Below are positions 23,210 to 32,291 of a stretch of 46,480 nt of DNA, in pieces; position 1 is the first letter of the stretch, and each line of letters starts with the position of its first letter. The DNA comes from VMCP01 sp964527775. GTDB lineage: Bacteria; Bacteroidota; Bacteroidia; NS11-12g; UBA955. Location: assembly GCA_964527775.1 (NCBI GenBank), contig CAZGQS010000015.1:1-46480 (forward strand). The letters are read 5' to 3'. Under the pieces are notes generated by a model. The model was not told the DNA's origin. It made no database searches and saw only the letters and a list, made by a program, of their open reading frames with translations. Both the position numbers and the translations under genes were made by a program.

Positions 23210-25342
23210 ATGGAAATTGCCAAACCATATAAATGTTTCTTCTTGATAGCATGTTTTTGCAGCACTAAAATTGCCTTTTCGCAGCAAAATCAACTTCAAC
23301 GCTTGGTAGACTCATTAAGAGAAGATTCTGAATTTGAATTTTTGGAGCAGGTGGTTGTTTCTAACAACAAAGACCTCTCTAAAATAAAAGAAAGTACCGT
23401 TGGTGTTTCGGTTATTAAACCCTACCTCATTCAAAACCGAGTAACCACCAATGCCAGAACTGCTTTTGAACAAGTACCTGGAATGGTGGTCAATGATGAC
23501 CAAATAAACATTAGAAACGGAAGCGGTTGGAGTTATGGCGCAGGCAGCAGAGTCATGGTGACTCTAGATGAAATGCCTATGCTCTCTGGGGATGTTGGAT
23601 CGGTACCCTTCTCATTTCTCCCAGTAGAAATTGTTGATGGTGTGGAAGTAATCAAAAGTGCTGGTTCTGTATTGTACGGATCTTCGGCGCTTAACGGAGT
23701 GGTCAACCTTTCCAGTGAACCCATATCCTACCGCGGAAAAGGTAAGATGAATGTTCTTGCAGGTTTCTATGACATTCCAGATCAATATAAATATACCCAA
23801 AAAAGAAGGTCTTTTTATGGAATCAACGGGCAATATACCGAAAGAATCAAACAACATTCCTTCGGTGCCAATTGGAATCAATTGAATGACGATGGTTACA
23901 AATACAGTGGGCAAGACTACCGTGTTAGGATGGGTTGGCGCTATGGATTTCAACCAAATCGACTTCCCCAACTAAAAATCAAAGTAAACGGTAACATTCA
24001 AAAAGGAGAAAGTGGAAACTTCTTGGTTTGGGAAAGCGCTGAACAAGGTTATTTGAACAACGATACGGTTCTGGGTAAAAATCTGTTGCGCAGATTTAAT
24101 GTAGACCCTAGCATTACATGGAACGGTAAAAAATGGCAACACAAACTCCAAAATCGATTTTTTAGAGTCAAAAACGATATTGATAGTTTAGCTTCAGGCG
24201 GTGAAAATCAAGACAACGAAAGTGATTTTTATTACTCCGAATGGCGAAGCAGTCGTTCGTTTAAATCCAGCAAAAAACCTCAAAATTACCTCAGATTCAC
24301 TGGTGGATTGGTAAATACATACACCATTTCACAATCACCCCTTTTTCAGGGTGATCATAAAGCTTTAAATCATGCTGCTTATACTCAACTCAAATATAAA
24401 TCCCAAAAATGGGTCATTGAAGGGGGCGCACGCTATGAATATTTTGATTTAGACGGTGTGGTAAGGTCTAAACCCGTATTGAGAGCTGGTTTAAACAGAC
24501 AATTAGGCAACGGAACTTTCATGCGATTGTCTTACGGCGAAGGATTTAGATTTCCGAGTATGGCTGAATTATTCACCAAAACTACGAGCGCCGGCGTTTC
24601 TGTACTTCCTAATCCAGACTTAGAACCTGAGTTTTCTAGAAACATAGAGTTTGGAATCAAGCAAGGTATCAAAGGTAAAAATACCCAAGCCTACGTTGAT
24701 GTGTCAGCTTTTTACATGAACATCGATAACCTGATGGAGTATACTTTTGGAGTATATTCCTCAGCTACCAACCCATTTGGTGATGCAGGTTTCAAAAGCC
24801 TTAATGTGAGCAACGCACAAATTTCTGGGTTGGAAATAGAAAGTGCTGGTCAATGGAAAAACAAAAGCAAATCCTTCAGATGGTTAGCAGGTTACACTTA
24901 TTCTTTGCCCATAGTAACAAACCCTAATGACACCATCGGATTTGGAAGCGTTTTGGGACAGCCTTATCCCATAACTTTCGCTAGTACTCGTTCAAATGAG
25001 TCGAATTTCATGAAATACCGGAACAGGCATGTCATTAGAGGAGACATTGAATATCAAATCAAGGATAAAGTTTATTTTGGAGTCAGCTACAGATATCAAT
25101 CGGCATTTGAAAATATAGATGTTCAATTCTTTGATGCTATAAAAGGCGTTGAAAGTCAGTTCAAAAACGGCAAAAACTCCGGCCACATATTTGATATCAG
25201 AGCAGGAGTTCCAGTTAATGAATTGCTCGACTTAACCATACAAGTAAGAAACATTACCAACACCATTTACATGGGCAGACCCGCTGATTTGAGCCCACCA
25301 AGAAGTGTTCATATCCAGTTCACTTATGACTTGGATATGTAA
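23210..25342 (+). CDS. TonB-dependent outer-membrane receptor
   Basis: The protein has 710 aa with a signal peptide (CFFLIACFCSTKIAFSQ). The plug domain contains RTAFEQVPGMVVNDDQINIR, then VEVIKSAGSVLYGSSALNGV, both classical receptor plug motifs. The remaining 500 residues have the alternating pattern of a 22-strand barrel, ending RNITNTIYMGRPADLSPPRS. It imports an unknown ligand, such as a siderophore, cobalamin or an oligomer. There is no SusD partner, so it is not a SusC. The ATG at 23210 is chosen over the TTG at 23192. The divergent cargo gene starts only 30 nt away. Confidence 0.88.
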   Translation: MEIAKPYKCFFLIACFCSTKIAFSQQNQLQRLVDSLREDSEFEFLEQVVVSNNKDLSKIKESTVGVSVIKPYLIQNRVTTNARTAFEQVPGMVVNDDQINIRNGSGWSYGAGSRVMVTLDEMPMLSGDVGSVPFSFLPVEIVDGVEVIKSAGSVLYGSSALNGVVNLSSEPISYRGKGKMNVLAGFYDIPDQYKYTQKRRSFYGINGQYTERIKQHSFGANWNQLNDDGYKYSGQDYRVRMGWRYGFQPNRLPQLKIKVNGNIQKGESGNFLVWESAEQGYLNNDTVLGKNLLRRFNVDPSITWNGKKWQHKLQNRFFRVKNDIDSLASGGENQDNESDFYYSEWRSSRSFKSSKKPQNYLRFTGGLVNTYTISQSPLFQGDHKALNHAAYTQLKYKSQKWVIEGGARYEYFDLDGVVRSKPVLRAGLNRQLGNGTFMRLSYGEGFRFPSMAELFTKTTSAGVSVLPNPDLEPEFSRNIEFGIKQGIKGKNTQAYVDVSAFYMNIDNLMEYTFGVYSSATNPFGDAGFKSLNVSNAQISGLEIESAGQWKNKSKSFRWLAGYTYSLPIVTNPNDTIGFGSVLGQPYPITFASTRSNESNFMKYRNRHVIRGDIEYQIKDKVYFGVSYRYQSAFENIDVQFFDAIKGVESQFKNGKNSGHIFDIRAGVPVNELLDLTIQVRNITNTIYMGRPADLSPPRSVHIQFTYDLDM

Positions 25343-26616
25343 AGTTGTTTGTTCAGCCAAATAAAGTAGTTCGAAACGAATATCAGTCCGCCCAAACCTT
25401 GCATTCTGCTTCCAATGATCCAGTAACGTGTTTCGAGTGAGAACAACTCAAAGAAAATTACGGCTCCTAACATCCCAAGAGACAAAACAAACAAACTCGA
25501 CTGCACTCCAAACCAACTTTTGAAGTCAAACTGGCCCTTTTCATTAACAAAGTTATTGACCCAAATAAACACTAGGTAAACCACACTTGGAATCAAAAAT
25601 GCGAATGAATAATCGCGCTGATGGGGGAAAACCAAAGGAATAACGGCTGTAAACACAGAGATGCCCACCCACAATTTATGATCTAATTGACTGCGTTTAA
25701 TTTTTAAATAAATCAACGTGACCACAGACATGGCCAAAAGTCTCAATACCATGGTAATTTTGAAAATGGCATCGTGGGAAAGCTCCGTAATACAAGCCAT
25801 TGGCTCGTTTGGAATCTCATAATTCGTGAAAAATTTCACTACCATAGCACCTAAATCAACAAATCCACCTTCACCCACAGTGATTACGTGATTGGATTTC
25901 AACGGATTGACAGCTTGGAGCCAATGACTGGTTTGCTGTAACATGTAATCATAAGGGAATACCGCAAAAGGTATGATAATGAAGAGAAATACCCATCCTA
26001 AAATTACAAAACCACGTTTGAAATCAAAATCCAACCCCAGTTTACCAAACAAAAACAAGGGTAAAATTTTAATGTTGAGGGCCAAAGAAATGGGAGCCAA
26101 TTGCAACCAATGAGCTTTTTTCCATTGAGCAACCAAACTCTCTAGAATGGTCCAAAGCACAAAAACCGTTAATTGACCGTACCAAAGGTTCATGAAAAAC
26201 CATCGGTAACAGAAAACCATGCAGAGTCCCCAAAACCAAACTTCACGTGCTGGAGAAGTGAAATTGAATTGCTCTTTTACAATTTGAATGATTCGATAAA
26301 TGAAGAAAAAGGTCAATAATCCCCAAATGGTTTTCACAAAGACCAAGTCATACAGTATATCTGGGAGTAAGCTTTCGTGAGCGAATGAAAGTCCCCTGAA
26401 AACGGTAAATGGCTGTAGCATCCAAGCAAATAAGGGAGAATAATAGTAATAAAGTCCGTTTAAATGGGGCTGCAAGTACATATCTGCGCCGTCTTTGAGT
26501 GAATATGCGGCTCGTATGAAGATGTCAAAGTCGTTGCCGCTGCCTAAAGCATGCATAGCGGGCCAGAAAACCAGGGCACAAAATGCCCACAAAAAGACTT
26601 TAATTGGTTTAGACAT
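25324..26616 (-). CDS. GT87/DUF2029-like membrane mannosyltransferase
   Basis: The 430 aa protein has about ten transmembrane segments. The N-terminal half carries the GT-C pattern FDIFIRAAYSLKDGADMY, then YYYSPLFAWMLQPF, which is typical of DUF2029/GT87 polyprenol-phosphate-dependent mannosyltransferases. The substrate is unknown. I chose the ATG at 26616 because the promoter box at 26631-26638 lies just upstream and the longer frame (to 26742) runs into the M4 gene. The 3' end overlaps the TonB receptor gene by 19 nt. Confidence 0.8.
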   Translation of the reverse strand: MSKPIKVFLWAFCALVFWPAMHALGSGNDFDIFIRAAYSLKDGADMYLQPHLNGLYYYYSPLFAWMLQPFTVFRGLSFAHESLLPDILYDLVFVKTIWGLLTFFFIYRIIQIVKEQFNFTSPAREVWFWGLCMVFCYRWFFMNLWYGQLTVFVLWTILESLVAQWKKAHWLQLAPISLALNIKILPLFLFGKLGLDFDFKRGFVILGWVFLFIIIPFAVFPYDYMLQQTSHWLQAVNPLKSNHVITVGEGGFVDLGAMVVKFFTNYEIPNEPMACITELSHDAIFKITMVLRLLAMSVVTLIYLKIKRSQLDHKLWVGISVFTAVIPLVFPHQRDYSFAFLIPSVVYLVFIWVNNFVNEKGQFDFKSWFGVQSSLFVLSLGMLGAVIFFELFSLETRYWIIGSRMQGLGGLIFVSNYFIWLNKQLYISKS

Positions 26617-26630
26617 GGTCAGAATTGGCT

Positions 26631-26638
26631 CAAAGATA
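26631..26638 (-). promoter_or_regulatory. TAnnTTTG -7 promoter box for the GT87 gene
   Basis: The minus strand reads TATCTTTG, 14 nt before the ATG at 26616. It is paired with a divergent box at 26673-26680. Confidence 0.55.
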
Positions 26639-26655
26639 GCCCTGAAATTTAGGTT

Positions 26656-26668
26656 GTTCAACTTGAAC
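26656..26668. promoter_or_regulatory. 13-bp perfect palindrome between divergent promoters
   Basis: GTTCAA C TTGAAC is a perfect 6-1-6 inverted repeat centred at 26662. It lies between the two -7 boxes and ends 4 nt before the rightward one. It has the shape of an operator for a dimeric regulator, but no regulator is known here. Confidence 0.4.
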
Positions 26669-26672
26669 CACT

Positions 26673-26680
26673 TAAGTTTG
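26673..26680 (+). promoter_or_regulatory. TAnnTTTG -7 promoter box for the M4 protease gene
   Basis: TAAGTTTG, 15 nt before the ATG at 26696. A possible -33 TTG (26654-26656) lies 16 nt upstream. Confidence 0.55.
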
Positions 26681-26695
26681 TATAAGTTGCCAAAG

Positions 26696-29600
26696 ATGAT
26701 GATTAGAAATTTTGCACTTTTTGTATTGTTAGGATGTGCCACCTTTGCTTACGGTCAAAGCCAAAAACATCCCAAACTATCCACTCCTCAATTGGTTGAT
26801 TTTAAAGTAGAACTACCTGATAATCAATATAAAAACATATTTAACAAGGTTGCTTCGCTGAGTGAAAATACCGATTGGAAATTGCTGAATGGGGTTAAAG
26901 ATAAATTAGACCAAACCCACTATAGATACCAACAATATTACAAAGGCATTAAAGTGGAATTGGGAATGGGAATTACACATTCAAATGCAAAGGGCATTTT
27001 TAGAATCAACGGCGACTTTATACCTGAATCGCTCATCCAAGGACAAAAAGCCATCACTGAGGAACAAGCATTGCAAAAAGCTCTAATTAAATTCCCCTCT
27101 GAAAAATACTATTGGCAAGATCCAGGAATGAACGAAATTCTCAAAACAGTTACCAAGAATCCAGATACCAGCTATTATCCCAAAGGAGAATTGGTTTATT
27201 GTTCCAAGAATTTCAAATTAGATACCATTCAGCAACTTTGTTATAGATTCAACATTTATTCTTCTGAACCTCTTTTTGGAAAAAGCATATATGTATCGGC
27301 CCAAAATGGAGAGATTTTGGCTGAACAAGACTTAATTCTTCACGTTGAAGTTAAGGGAAAAGCAACCACAGCATATAGCGGTGTAAGAGATATTCAAACC
27401 GATTCAACCGCACCAGGAAATTATCGATTGCGTGAATACAATAGGGGAAATGGTATTTTTACATTCAATATGCAAAAAGGTACCGCATATGGTTCTGCGG
27501 TAGATTTCATTGACTCAGATAACAATTGGAATAACGTTAATGCAAACGAAGACGAAGTAGCTACTGATGCCCATTGGGGTGCAGAAATGACTTATGATTA
27601 TTTTCAACAGGAACACGGCAGAAATAGTTTTGATAACAATGGTGCTGCCATTTATTCCTTTGTTCACTTTGACGTAGCTTATGACAATGCCTTTTGGAAT
27701 GGATCTTACATGACCTATGGCGATGGAAATAATTTCAAACCACTCACGGCTTTAGATGTATGCGGACATGAAATAGCACACGCCGTTACTACCAATACAG
27801 CGAACTTGGTCTATCAAAATGAAAGTGGGCAATTGAACGAAAGTTTCAGTGATATCTTTGGACAGAGCATTGAAATTTGGAGTAGACCAAGCCAGTGGTC
27901 TTGGAAAATAGGTGAAGATATTACCAATTCTGGTAACGGTATCAGGAACATGTCAAATCCAAACCTTCATAATGACCCAAAATACTATAAAGGAGTAAGC
28001 TGGGACTATGATCCAACAAACGTTGACTATGGGGGAGTTCACTCCAACTCAGGCGTCCAAAACTATTGGTATTACCTCATAGCCAATGGCGCAACTGGAA
28101 CAAATGAAGTAGGAAGTGCATTCAATATTCCCGCAATTGGACTTACCAAAGCTGGACAAATAGCCTACAGAAATCTTTCAGTATATCTTACAAAATCATC
28201 AACCTACGCAGATTCACGCTTGTTTAGTATTGTTTCTGCAGGTGATCTTTATGGAAATTGTTCCCCCGAAGTAATCACAGTTACCAATGCTTGGTGGGTT
28301 TGTGGAGTAGGCCCAAAATACGATTCCGCTTCAGTAATTGCGCAATTCAAATCTGATACCTTACGCTGTAAAACAGGCACAAGCATCAATTTTACAAACC
28401 TTTCCTTCAACTCTCAAAATGCTGGTTGGAAATTTGGCGACGGCAATACCTCCACCACTTTCTCACCCTCTCACACCTACAACAATTACGGCAAATACAC
28501 CGTTTCATTGATTGCTGAAAGTTGCTTTAAAAACAAATTCGACACTGCCACTGCTACCATTCACATTGATAGCACTTTTGATATTTGTGAAGGTGTATTA
28601 CTCCCATTGGCTGGCAGCAAAACCAGCAATCAATGCCACGGATATGTATACGATGACGGCGGAGAAGACAATTACGGTCCTTCGAAAACCGTAAAATTAA
28701 CCCTTCAAATTCCCGGTGCCGATTCCATCAAATACCGCTTTTTAGTTCTTGATTATGAAAACGGATTTGACTCCCTGGTAATGTTCCACACTGACACCAC
28801 GCAAGCCAAAAAAATTGGTAAATTCACTGGAAACACGCTTCCATTTGCGGGGGCTTGGCAAAAAACTACATCAAATACCTTGATCTTTAAGCAATATTCT
28901 GACCCTTATGTTGAAGGCAAAGGCTTCAAACTCGAATATCAGGCTTTCAGACCTAAATTATCTGTAAAATTCGCCACTGATTCTATCACCATTTGTTATG
29001 GAGACTCTGCTTTGTTAAACCCCACATACACGGGTACTGCAACCAATCCAGATGTAAGATTCTATTACCCACCAGGCATAACACAATCGAATGTTTACGT
29101 AAAACCCAAAACCACTACATCCTACATATTCACAGTACACGACCCTTGCTTGGGTATCACATCTCGTGATACATTTAAAGTAAAAGTGCGTGCTCCTCTA
29201 TCGCTCAATCTTGGCCCGGACACTAACATTTGCTCAGGTCAATCGTATACCATCAACGCCATCAGCACCGGCGGAATTCCCGCCTCTTACACTTACAAAT
29301 GGTCAAATTCTGCCAATACAAGTTCAAGTGCTACTCTGACTCCAACTGATTCTACTTCCTTCTATGTCATACTTAGGGACGGTTGCAGCATTCCTGACAC
29401 AACCACATTCAAATTAGGTGTGTACAAACCCCTTACCATTGATCTTTCTTCTGTTTCGGGGGACGTTTGTCCGGGTACCCTCATCAATCTTACTACCACC
29501 GCTCGCGGTGGCCGCCCCACCCAATACGTTTACACATGGACCCCCACCGTTGGTAGCCCAGGCGCACCCAACCAATCAGAAGTCATAAATGACTCAATAA

Positions 29601-30892
29601 CCTACATTGTAACTCTTTCCGATGGATGCTCAACCCTCGATGCCGTTGACAGTACCGTTATCAATATTCCTGCGCCCTTGACTCTATCTCCAAAGATGGC
29701 CGATACCCTACTTTGTAACGGACAGTCTTTGGATATCAACCTCACCGCTAGCGGTGGAAACAATACAGCTTACTCTATAACATGGAATGATCCCACACTC
29801 AGTGGTTACACCTTTAACCTAGTTCCTCCTGTGGGCTCAAATTTTTATCAAGCCATACTTTCAGACGGATGCATGCCCAACGATACCGTTTCGTTCCAAG
29901 CAGACATGCGCGAACCGCTAAAGCTGTCTGGAAGCATCAATAAAAACACTTTCTGCCTCGGAGAGACCCTTGATTTAACTTATTTCGCATCCGGAGGCGA
30001 TGCTTCAAATTACCTTTTGACCTTCGATACGTTCAATTTAAACCCCATCTTCAATTTCAGATCTCTCAATCTTGATTCAAGCAAAACATACATTTTGAAA
30101 CTATCTGATGGTTGTTCTTTAGATACATTATTGAATTTTAATGTTTCCATCAGCCCTTCTGCCCTCAAAATTCAAACTGTTCGTTTCGATTCTACCATGT
30201 GTTGGTATGAACAACTGGGAAGAATTGACATAGACTACCAATCACTCAATGAACCCGTGAATGTTCAATGGACAGGAAATATTTCATCCTCAGCAAAATC
30301 CATTACCAACCTAGATTCAGGAAACTACCATTTGGTGATTTCTGATACCTTTGGTTGCCGTGACTCTGCGAGCTATCGCATCAACAAGTTCTTCCCAATA
30401 ATAAAAACCGGACGAGACACCACCATACACAGAGGCACCCGAGCATTTTTGTGGGTAACCAAAACGCAAAGTCAATCTTGGTACGGAGATGCCATATTAA
30501 CTAGCCCTAGCCGACAAACCATCTTTGTTAATCCCATAGTGGATACATTTTATACCGTAGATGCTGTTGATATAAATGGCTGCGACAATAATGATACCGT
30601 TTGGGTATGGGTGATCACTCCGCCAGACTACAAAATTCAAAACATCATCTCTCCTAACGGCGATGGTAAAAACGAAACCTGGAACCTGACCCCCTTAGAT
30701 GAATTGAATCAATTTAGAGTCACCATAATGGACCGTCAAGGTGCTTTGATTTACCAAACCGAAGATTATCAAAACGATTGGAAAGCGGAAAAAGCAGACG
30801 GCACACCTTTGCCCAATGGCGTTTATTATTTCCACCTGCAACATCTTCATAAACCCATTGTTCACAAAGGATTCATTCAAGTAATTCGTTAA
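26696..30892 (+). CDS. Secreted M4 (thermolysin-like) metalloprotease with PKD, Ig-like repeats and T9SS type B domain
   Basis: The protein has 1398 aa. It has a signal peptide (MMIRNFALFVLLGCATFAYG) and an FTP/PepSY-type propeptide (about 25-225). The M4 domain (about 235-550) has HEIAH at 358-362, Glu382 in QLNESFSDIFG as third zinc ligand, and GGVHSNSGVQN with the catalytic histidine. A PKD domain follows at about 557-615. About seven divergent Ig-like repeats of 75-80 residues follow (from about 753), each with a C near the start and an SDGC-like strand. The C-terminus IQNIISPNGDGKNETW is the gliding-motility/T9SS type B sorting domain. It is an extracellular protease. The ATG at 26696 is chosen over an upstream frame extension that would overlap the GT87 gene. 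Confidence 0.92.
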   Translation: MMIRNFALFVLLGCATFAYGQSQKHPKLSTPQLVDFKVELPDNQYKNIFNKVASLSENTDWKLLNGVKDKLDQTHYRYQQYYKGIKVELGMGITHSNAKGIFRINGDFIPESLIQGQKAITEEQALQKALIKFPSEKYYWQDPGMNEILKTVTKNPDTSYYPKGELVYCSKNFKLDTIQQLCYRFNIYSSEPLFGKSIYVSAQNGEILAEQDLILHVEVKGKATTAYSGVRDIQTDSTAPGNYRLREYNRGNGIFTFNMQKGTAYGSAVDFIDSDNNWNNVNANEDEVATDAHWGAEMTYDYFQQEHGRNSFDNNGAAIYSFVHFDVAYDNAFWNGSYMTYGDGNNFKPLTALDVCGHEIAHAVTTNTANLVYQNESGQLNESFSDIFGQSIEIWSRPSQWSWKIGEDITNSGNGIRNMSNPNLHNDPKYYKGVSWDYDPTNVDYGGVHSNSGVQNYWYYLIANGATGTNEVGSAFNIPAIGLTKAGQIAYRNLSVYLTKSSTYADSRLFSIVSAGDLYGNCSPEVITVTNAWWVCGVGPKYDSASVIAQFKSDTLRCKTGTSINFTNLSFNSQNAGWKFGDGNTSTTFSPSHTYNNYGKYTVSLIAESCFKNKFDTATATIHIDSTFDICEGVLLPLAGSKTSNQCHGYVYDDGGEDNYGPSKTVKLTLQIPGADSIKYRFLVLDYENGFDSLVMFHTDTTQAKKIGKFTGNTLPFAGAWQKTTSNTLIFKQYSDPYVEGKGFKLEYQAFRPKLSVKFATDSITICYGDSALLNPTYTGTATNPDVRFYYPPGITQSNVYVKPKTTTSYIFTVHDPCLGITSRDTFKVKVRAPLSLNLGPDTNICSGQSYTINAISTGGIPASYTYKWSNSANTSSSATLTPTDSTSFYVILRDGCSIPDTTTFKLGVYKPLTIDLSSVSGDVCPGTLINLTTTARGGRPTQYVYTWTPTVGSPGAPNQSEVINDSITYIVTLSDGCSTLDAVDSTVINIPAPLTLSPKMADTLLCNGQSLDINLTASGGNNTAYSITWNDPTLSGYTFNLVPPVGSNFYQAILSDGCMPNDTVSFQADMREPLKLSGSINKNTFCLGETLDLTYFASGGDASNYLLTFDTFNLNPIFNFRSLNLDSSKTYILKLSDGCSLDTLLNFNVSISPSALKIQTVRFDSTMCWYEQLGRIDIDYQSLNEPVNVQWTGNISSSAKSITNLDSGNYHLVISDTFGCRDSASYRINKFFPIIKTGRDTTIHRGTRAFLWVTKTQSQSWYGDAILTSPSRQTIFVNPIVDTFYTVDAVDINGCDNNDTVWVWVITPPDYKIQNIISPNGDGKNETWNLTPLDELNQFRVTIMDRQGALIYQTEDYQNDWKAEKADGTPLPNGVYYFHLQHLHKPIVHKGFIQVIR

Positions 30893-30941
30893 TTTTTGAA
30901 TTCCATTTTAACTTTTAACCTTTTCAAACGTCTAACAATTA

Positions 30942-32150
30942 ATGAATCGTTCTAACTATATTCTTTTTTCTTTCTTTGCTTTGAGTATTGTTGTTATTTC
31001 TTGTAGAAAAAACACTCCTGATGATACTCAATATTCCAGCGAAGCCATCAAACGTGTTTTTGGAAATACCATTGACATCAATAACCCAGAAAATTACGCC
31101 AACCAAACCATACCTTCATACATATTGGCTGATAATGGGCAGAATAACCCCATTGATGATCGAAAAGCCACATTAGGTAGAGTATTGTTCTATGATAAAA
31201 AATTAAGCGTCAACAACACCATCTCCTGCGGATCTTGCCATCAACAACAATTTGCATTCAGTGATACAGCAAGACAAAGCATTGGTGTAAATGGTGTCAC
31301 TAATAGGCATTCGATGAGGCTTATCAACACTCGATTTGCAAGAGAAAGTAAATTCTTTTGGAACGAACGAGCGGCTTCGTTAGAAACACAAACAACCATG
31401 CCCATTCAAGACCACGCTGAAATGGGTTACAGCGGTCAAAACGGCGATCCAAATCTCAGCGATCTCATCAATAAACTCAATGGGTTAGATTATTATCAAG
31501 AGTTGGTAGCTTGGGCGTATAAAGATCCCAAAAAAACCAAAAAAATAGACGAAAACACCCTTCAAGAATGTTTGTCGCAATTCATCAGAAGCATTCAATC
31601 TTTTGACAGCAAATACGACCAAGGCAGATCACAATTGCCTTTGAATGCGAACAATGATAATCTTCCCAATTTCACTGCATCCGAAAACAACGGACGTGCA
31701 CTGTTCACAAACCCACCTGTATTTAATGATACCGGCTTAAGAATTGCCGGTGGACTTGGTTGCGGAGGATGTCATAGAGCTCCAGAATTTGACATTGACC
31801 CTAATTCACGCAACAATGGATTTGTTGGCAACAACGAAAACCCAACTGTATTAGACCTAGGTAACACTAGAAGCCCGTCATTGAGAGATTTGGTAAACCA
31901 AAATGGAATACCCAATGGTCCATTTATGCATACAGGAGTCCAAACGAGTTTGGCTCAAGTGATGGGGCATTACGGAAGAATTCTTGCTAGGCCAGGCAAT
32001 AACAACATAGATCCCCGACTTACCCCAAGAGGATTTCCACAAAGATTAAATCTTACCACTCAAGAAAGAGCCGATGTTATTGCTTTTTTGGAAACCTTGA
32101 GCGGAAATTCTGTGTACACAGATAAAAGATGGAGTGATCCTTTTAATTGA
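30942..32150 (+). CDS. Di-haem cytochrome c peroxidase (MauG/CcpA family) lipoprotein
   Basis: The protein has 402 aa with a lipoprotein signal (FALSIVVISC, lipid at Cys21). There are two c-type haem sites: CGSCH at 96-100 and CGGCH at 274-278. The segment VLFYDKKLSVNNTISCGSCH and the later FMHTGVQTSLAQVMGHYG are typical of bacterial cytochrome c peroxidases, which reduce H2O2 with electrons from small cytochromes in the periplasm. It lies 49 nt after the protease gene on the same strand. I see no terminator between them, so read-through is possible. Confidence 0.92.
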   Translation: MNRSNYILFSFFALSIVVISCRKNTPDDTQYSSEAIKRVFGNTIDINNPENYANQTIPSYILADNGQNNPIDDRKATLGRVLFYDKKLSVNNTISCGSCHQQQFAFSDTARQSIGVNGVTNRHSMRLINTRFARESKFFWNERAASLETQTTMPIQDHAEMGYSGQNGDPNLSDLINKLNGLDYYQELVAWAYKDPKKTKKIDENTLQECLSQFIRSIQSFDSKYDQGRSQLPLNANNDNLPNFTASENNGRALFTNPPVFNDTGLRIAGGLGCGGCHRAPEFDIDPNSRNNGFVGNNENPTVLDLGNTRSPSLRDLVNQNGIPNGPFMHTGVQTSLAQVMGHYGRILARPGNNNIDPRLTPRGFPQRLNLTTQERADVIAFLETLSGNSVYTDKRWSDPFN

Positions 32151-32181
32151 GGAGTCTCTTTCTATAATCAAACTAAATGGC

Positions 32182-32189
32182 TTAATTTG
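32182..32189 (+). promoter_or_regulatory. Possible -7 promoter box for tRNA-Arg
   Basis: TTAATTTG differs by one base from TAnnTTTG and ends 13 nt before the tRNA. It is the only candidate in the 52 nt between the peroxidase stop and the tRNA. Confidence 0.3.
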
Positions 32190-32202
32190 CGGCTGTTTAG
32201 AA

Positions 32203-32274
32203 GGCCCCGTAGTTTAATGGATAAAATTAGCGTTTCCTAAACGTTCGATATGGGTTCGATTCCCGTCGGGGCTA
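32203..32274 (+). tRNA. tRNA-Arg (anticodon CCT)
   Basis: A 72-nt cloverleaf can be folded by eye. The acceptor stem is GGCCCCG with CGGGGCT (the first pair is G-U), with a D arm around TAGTTTAATGGATAAAAT. The anticodon stem closes the loop TT-CCT-AA, and the T arm is ATGGG-TTCGATT-CCCGT. The discriminator is A and CCA is not encoded. Anticodon CCU reads the AGG codon. The barrel-protein gene starts 17 nt downstream on the same strand. Confidence 0.93.
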
Positions 32275-32291
32275 CAAATTCCACTCATTTT

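Noticed and set aside
23210..23299. Longer N-terminus for the T9SS cargo gene (to 23299)
   Set aside because: It would cover the start of the TonB receptor and move the signal peptide to the middle of the protein.
26495..26695. Upstream extension of the M4 protease frame
   Set aside because: It overlaps the divergent glycosyltransferase gene and crosses both promoter boxes; the signal peptide begins at 26696.
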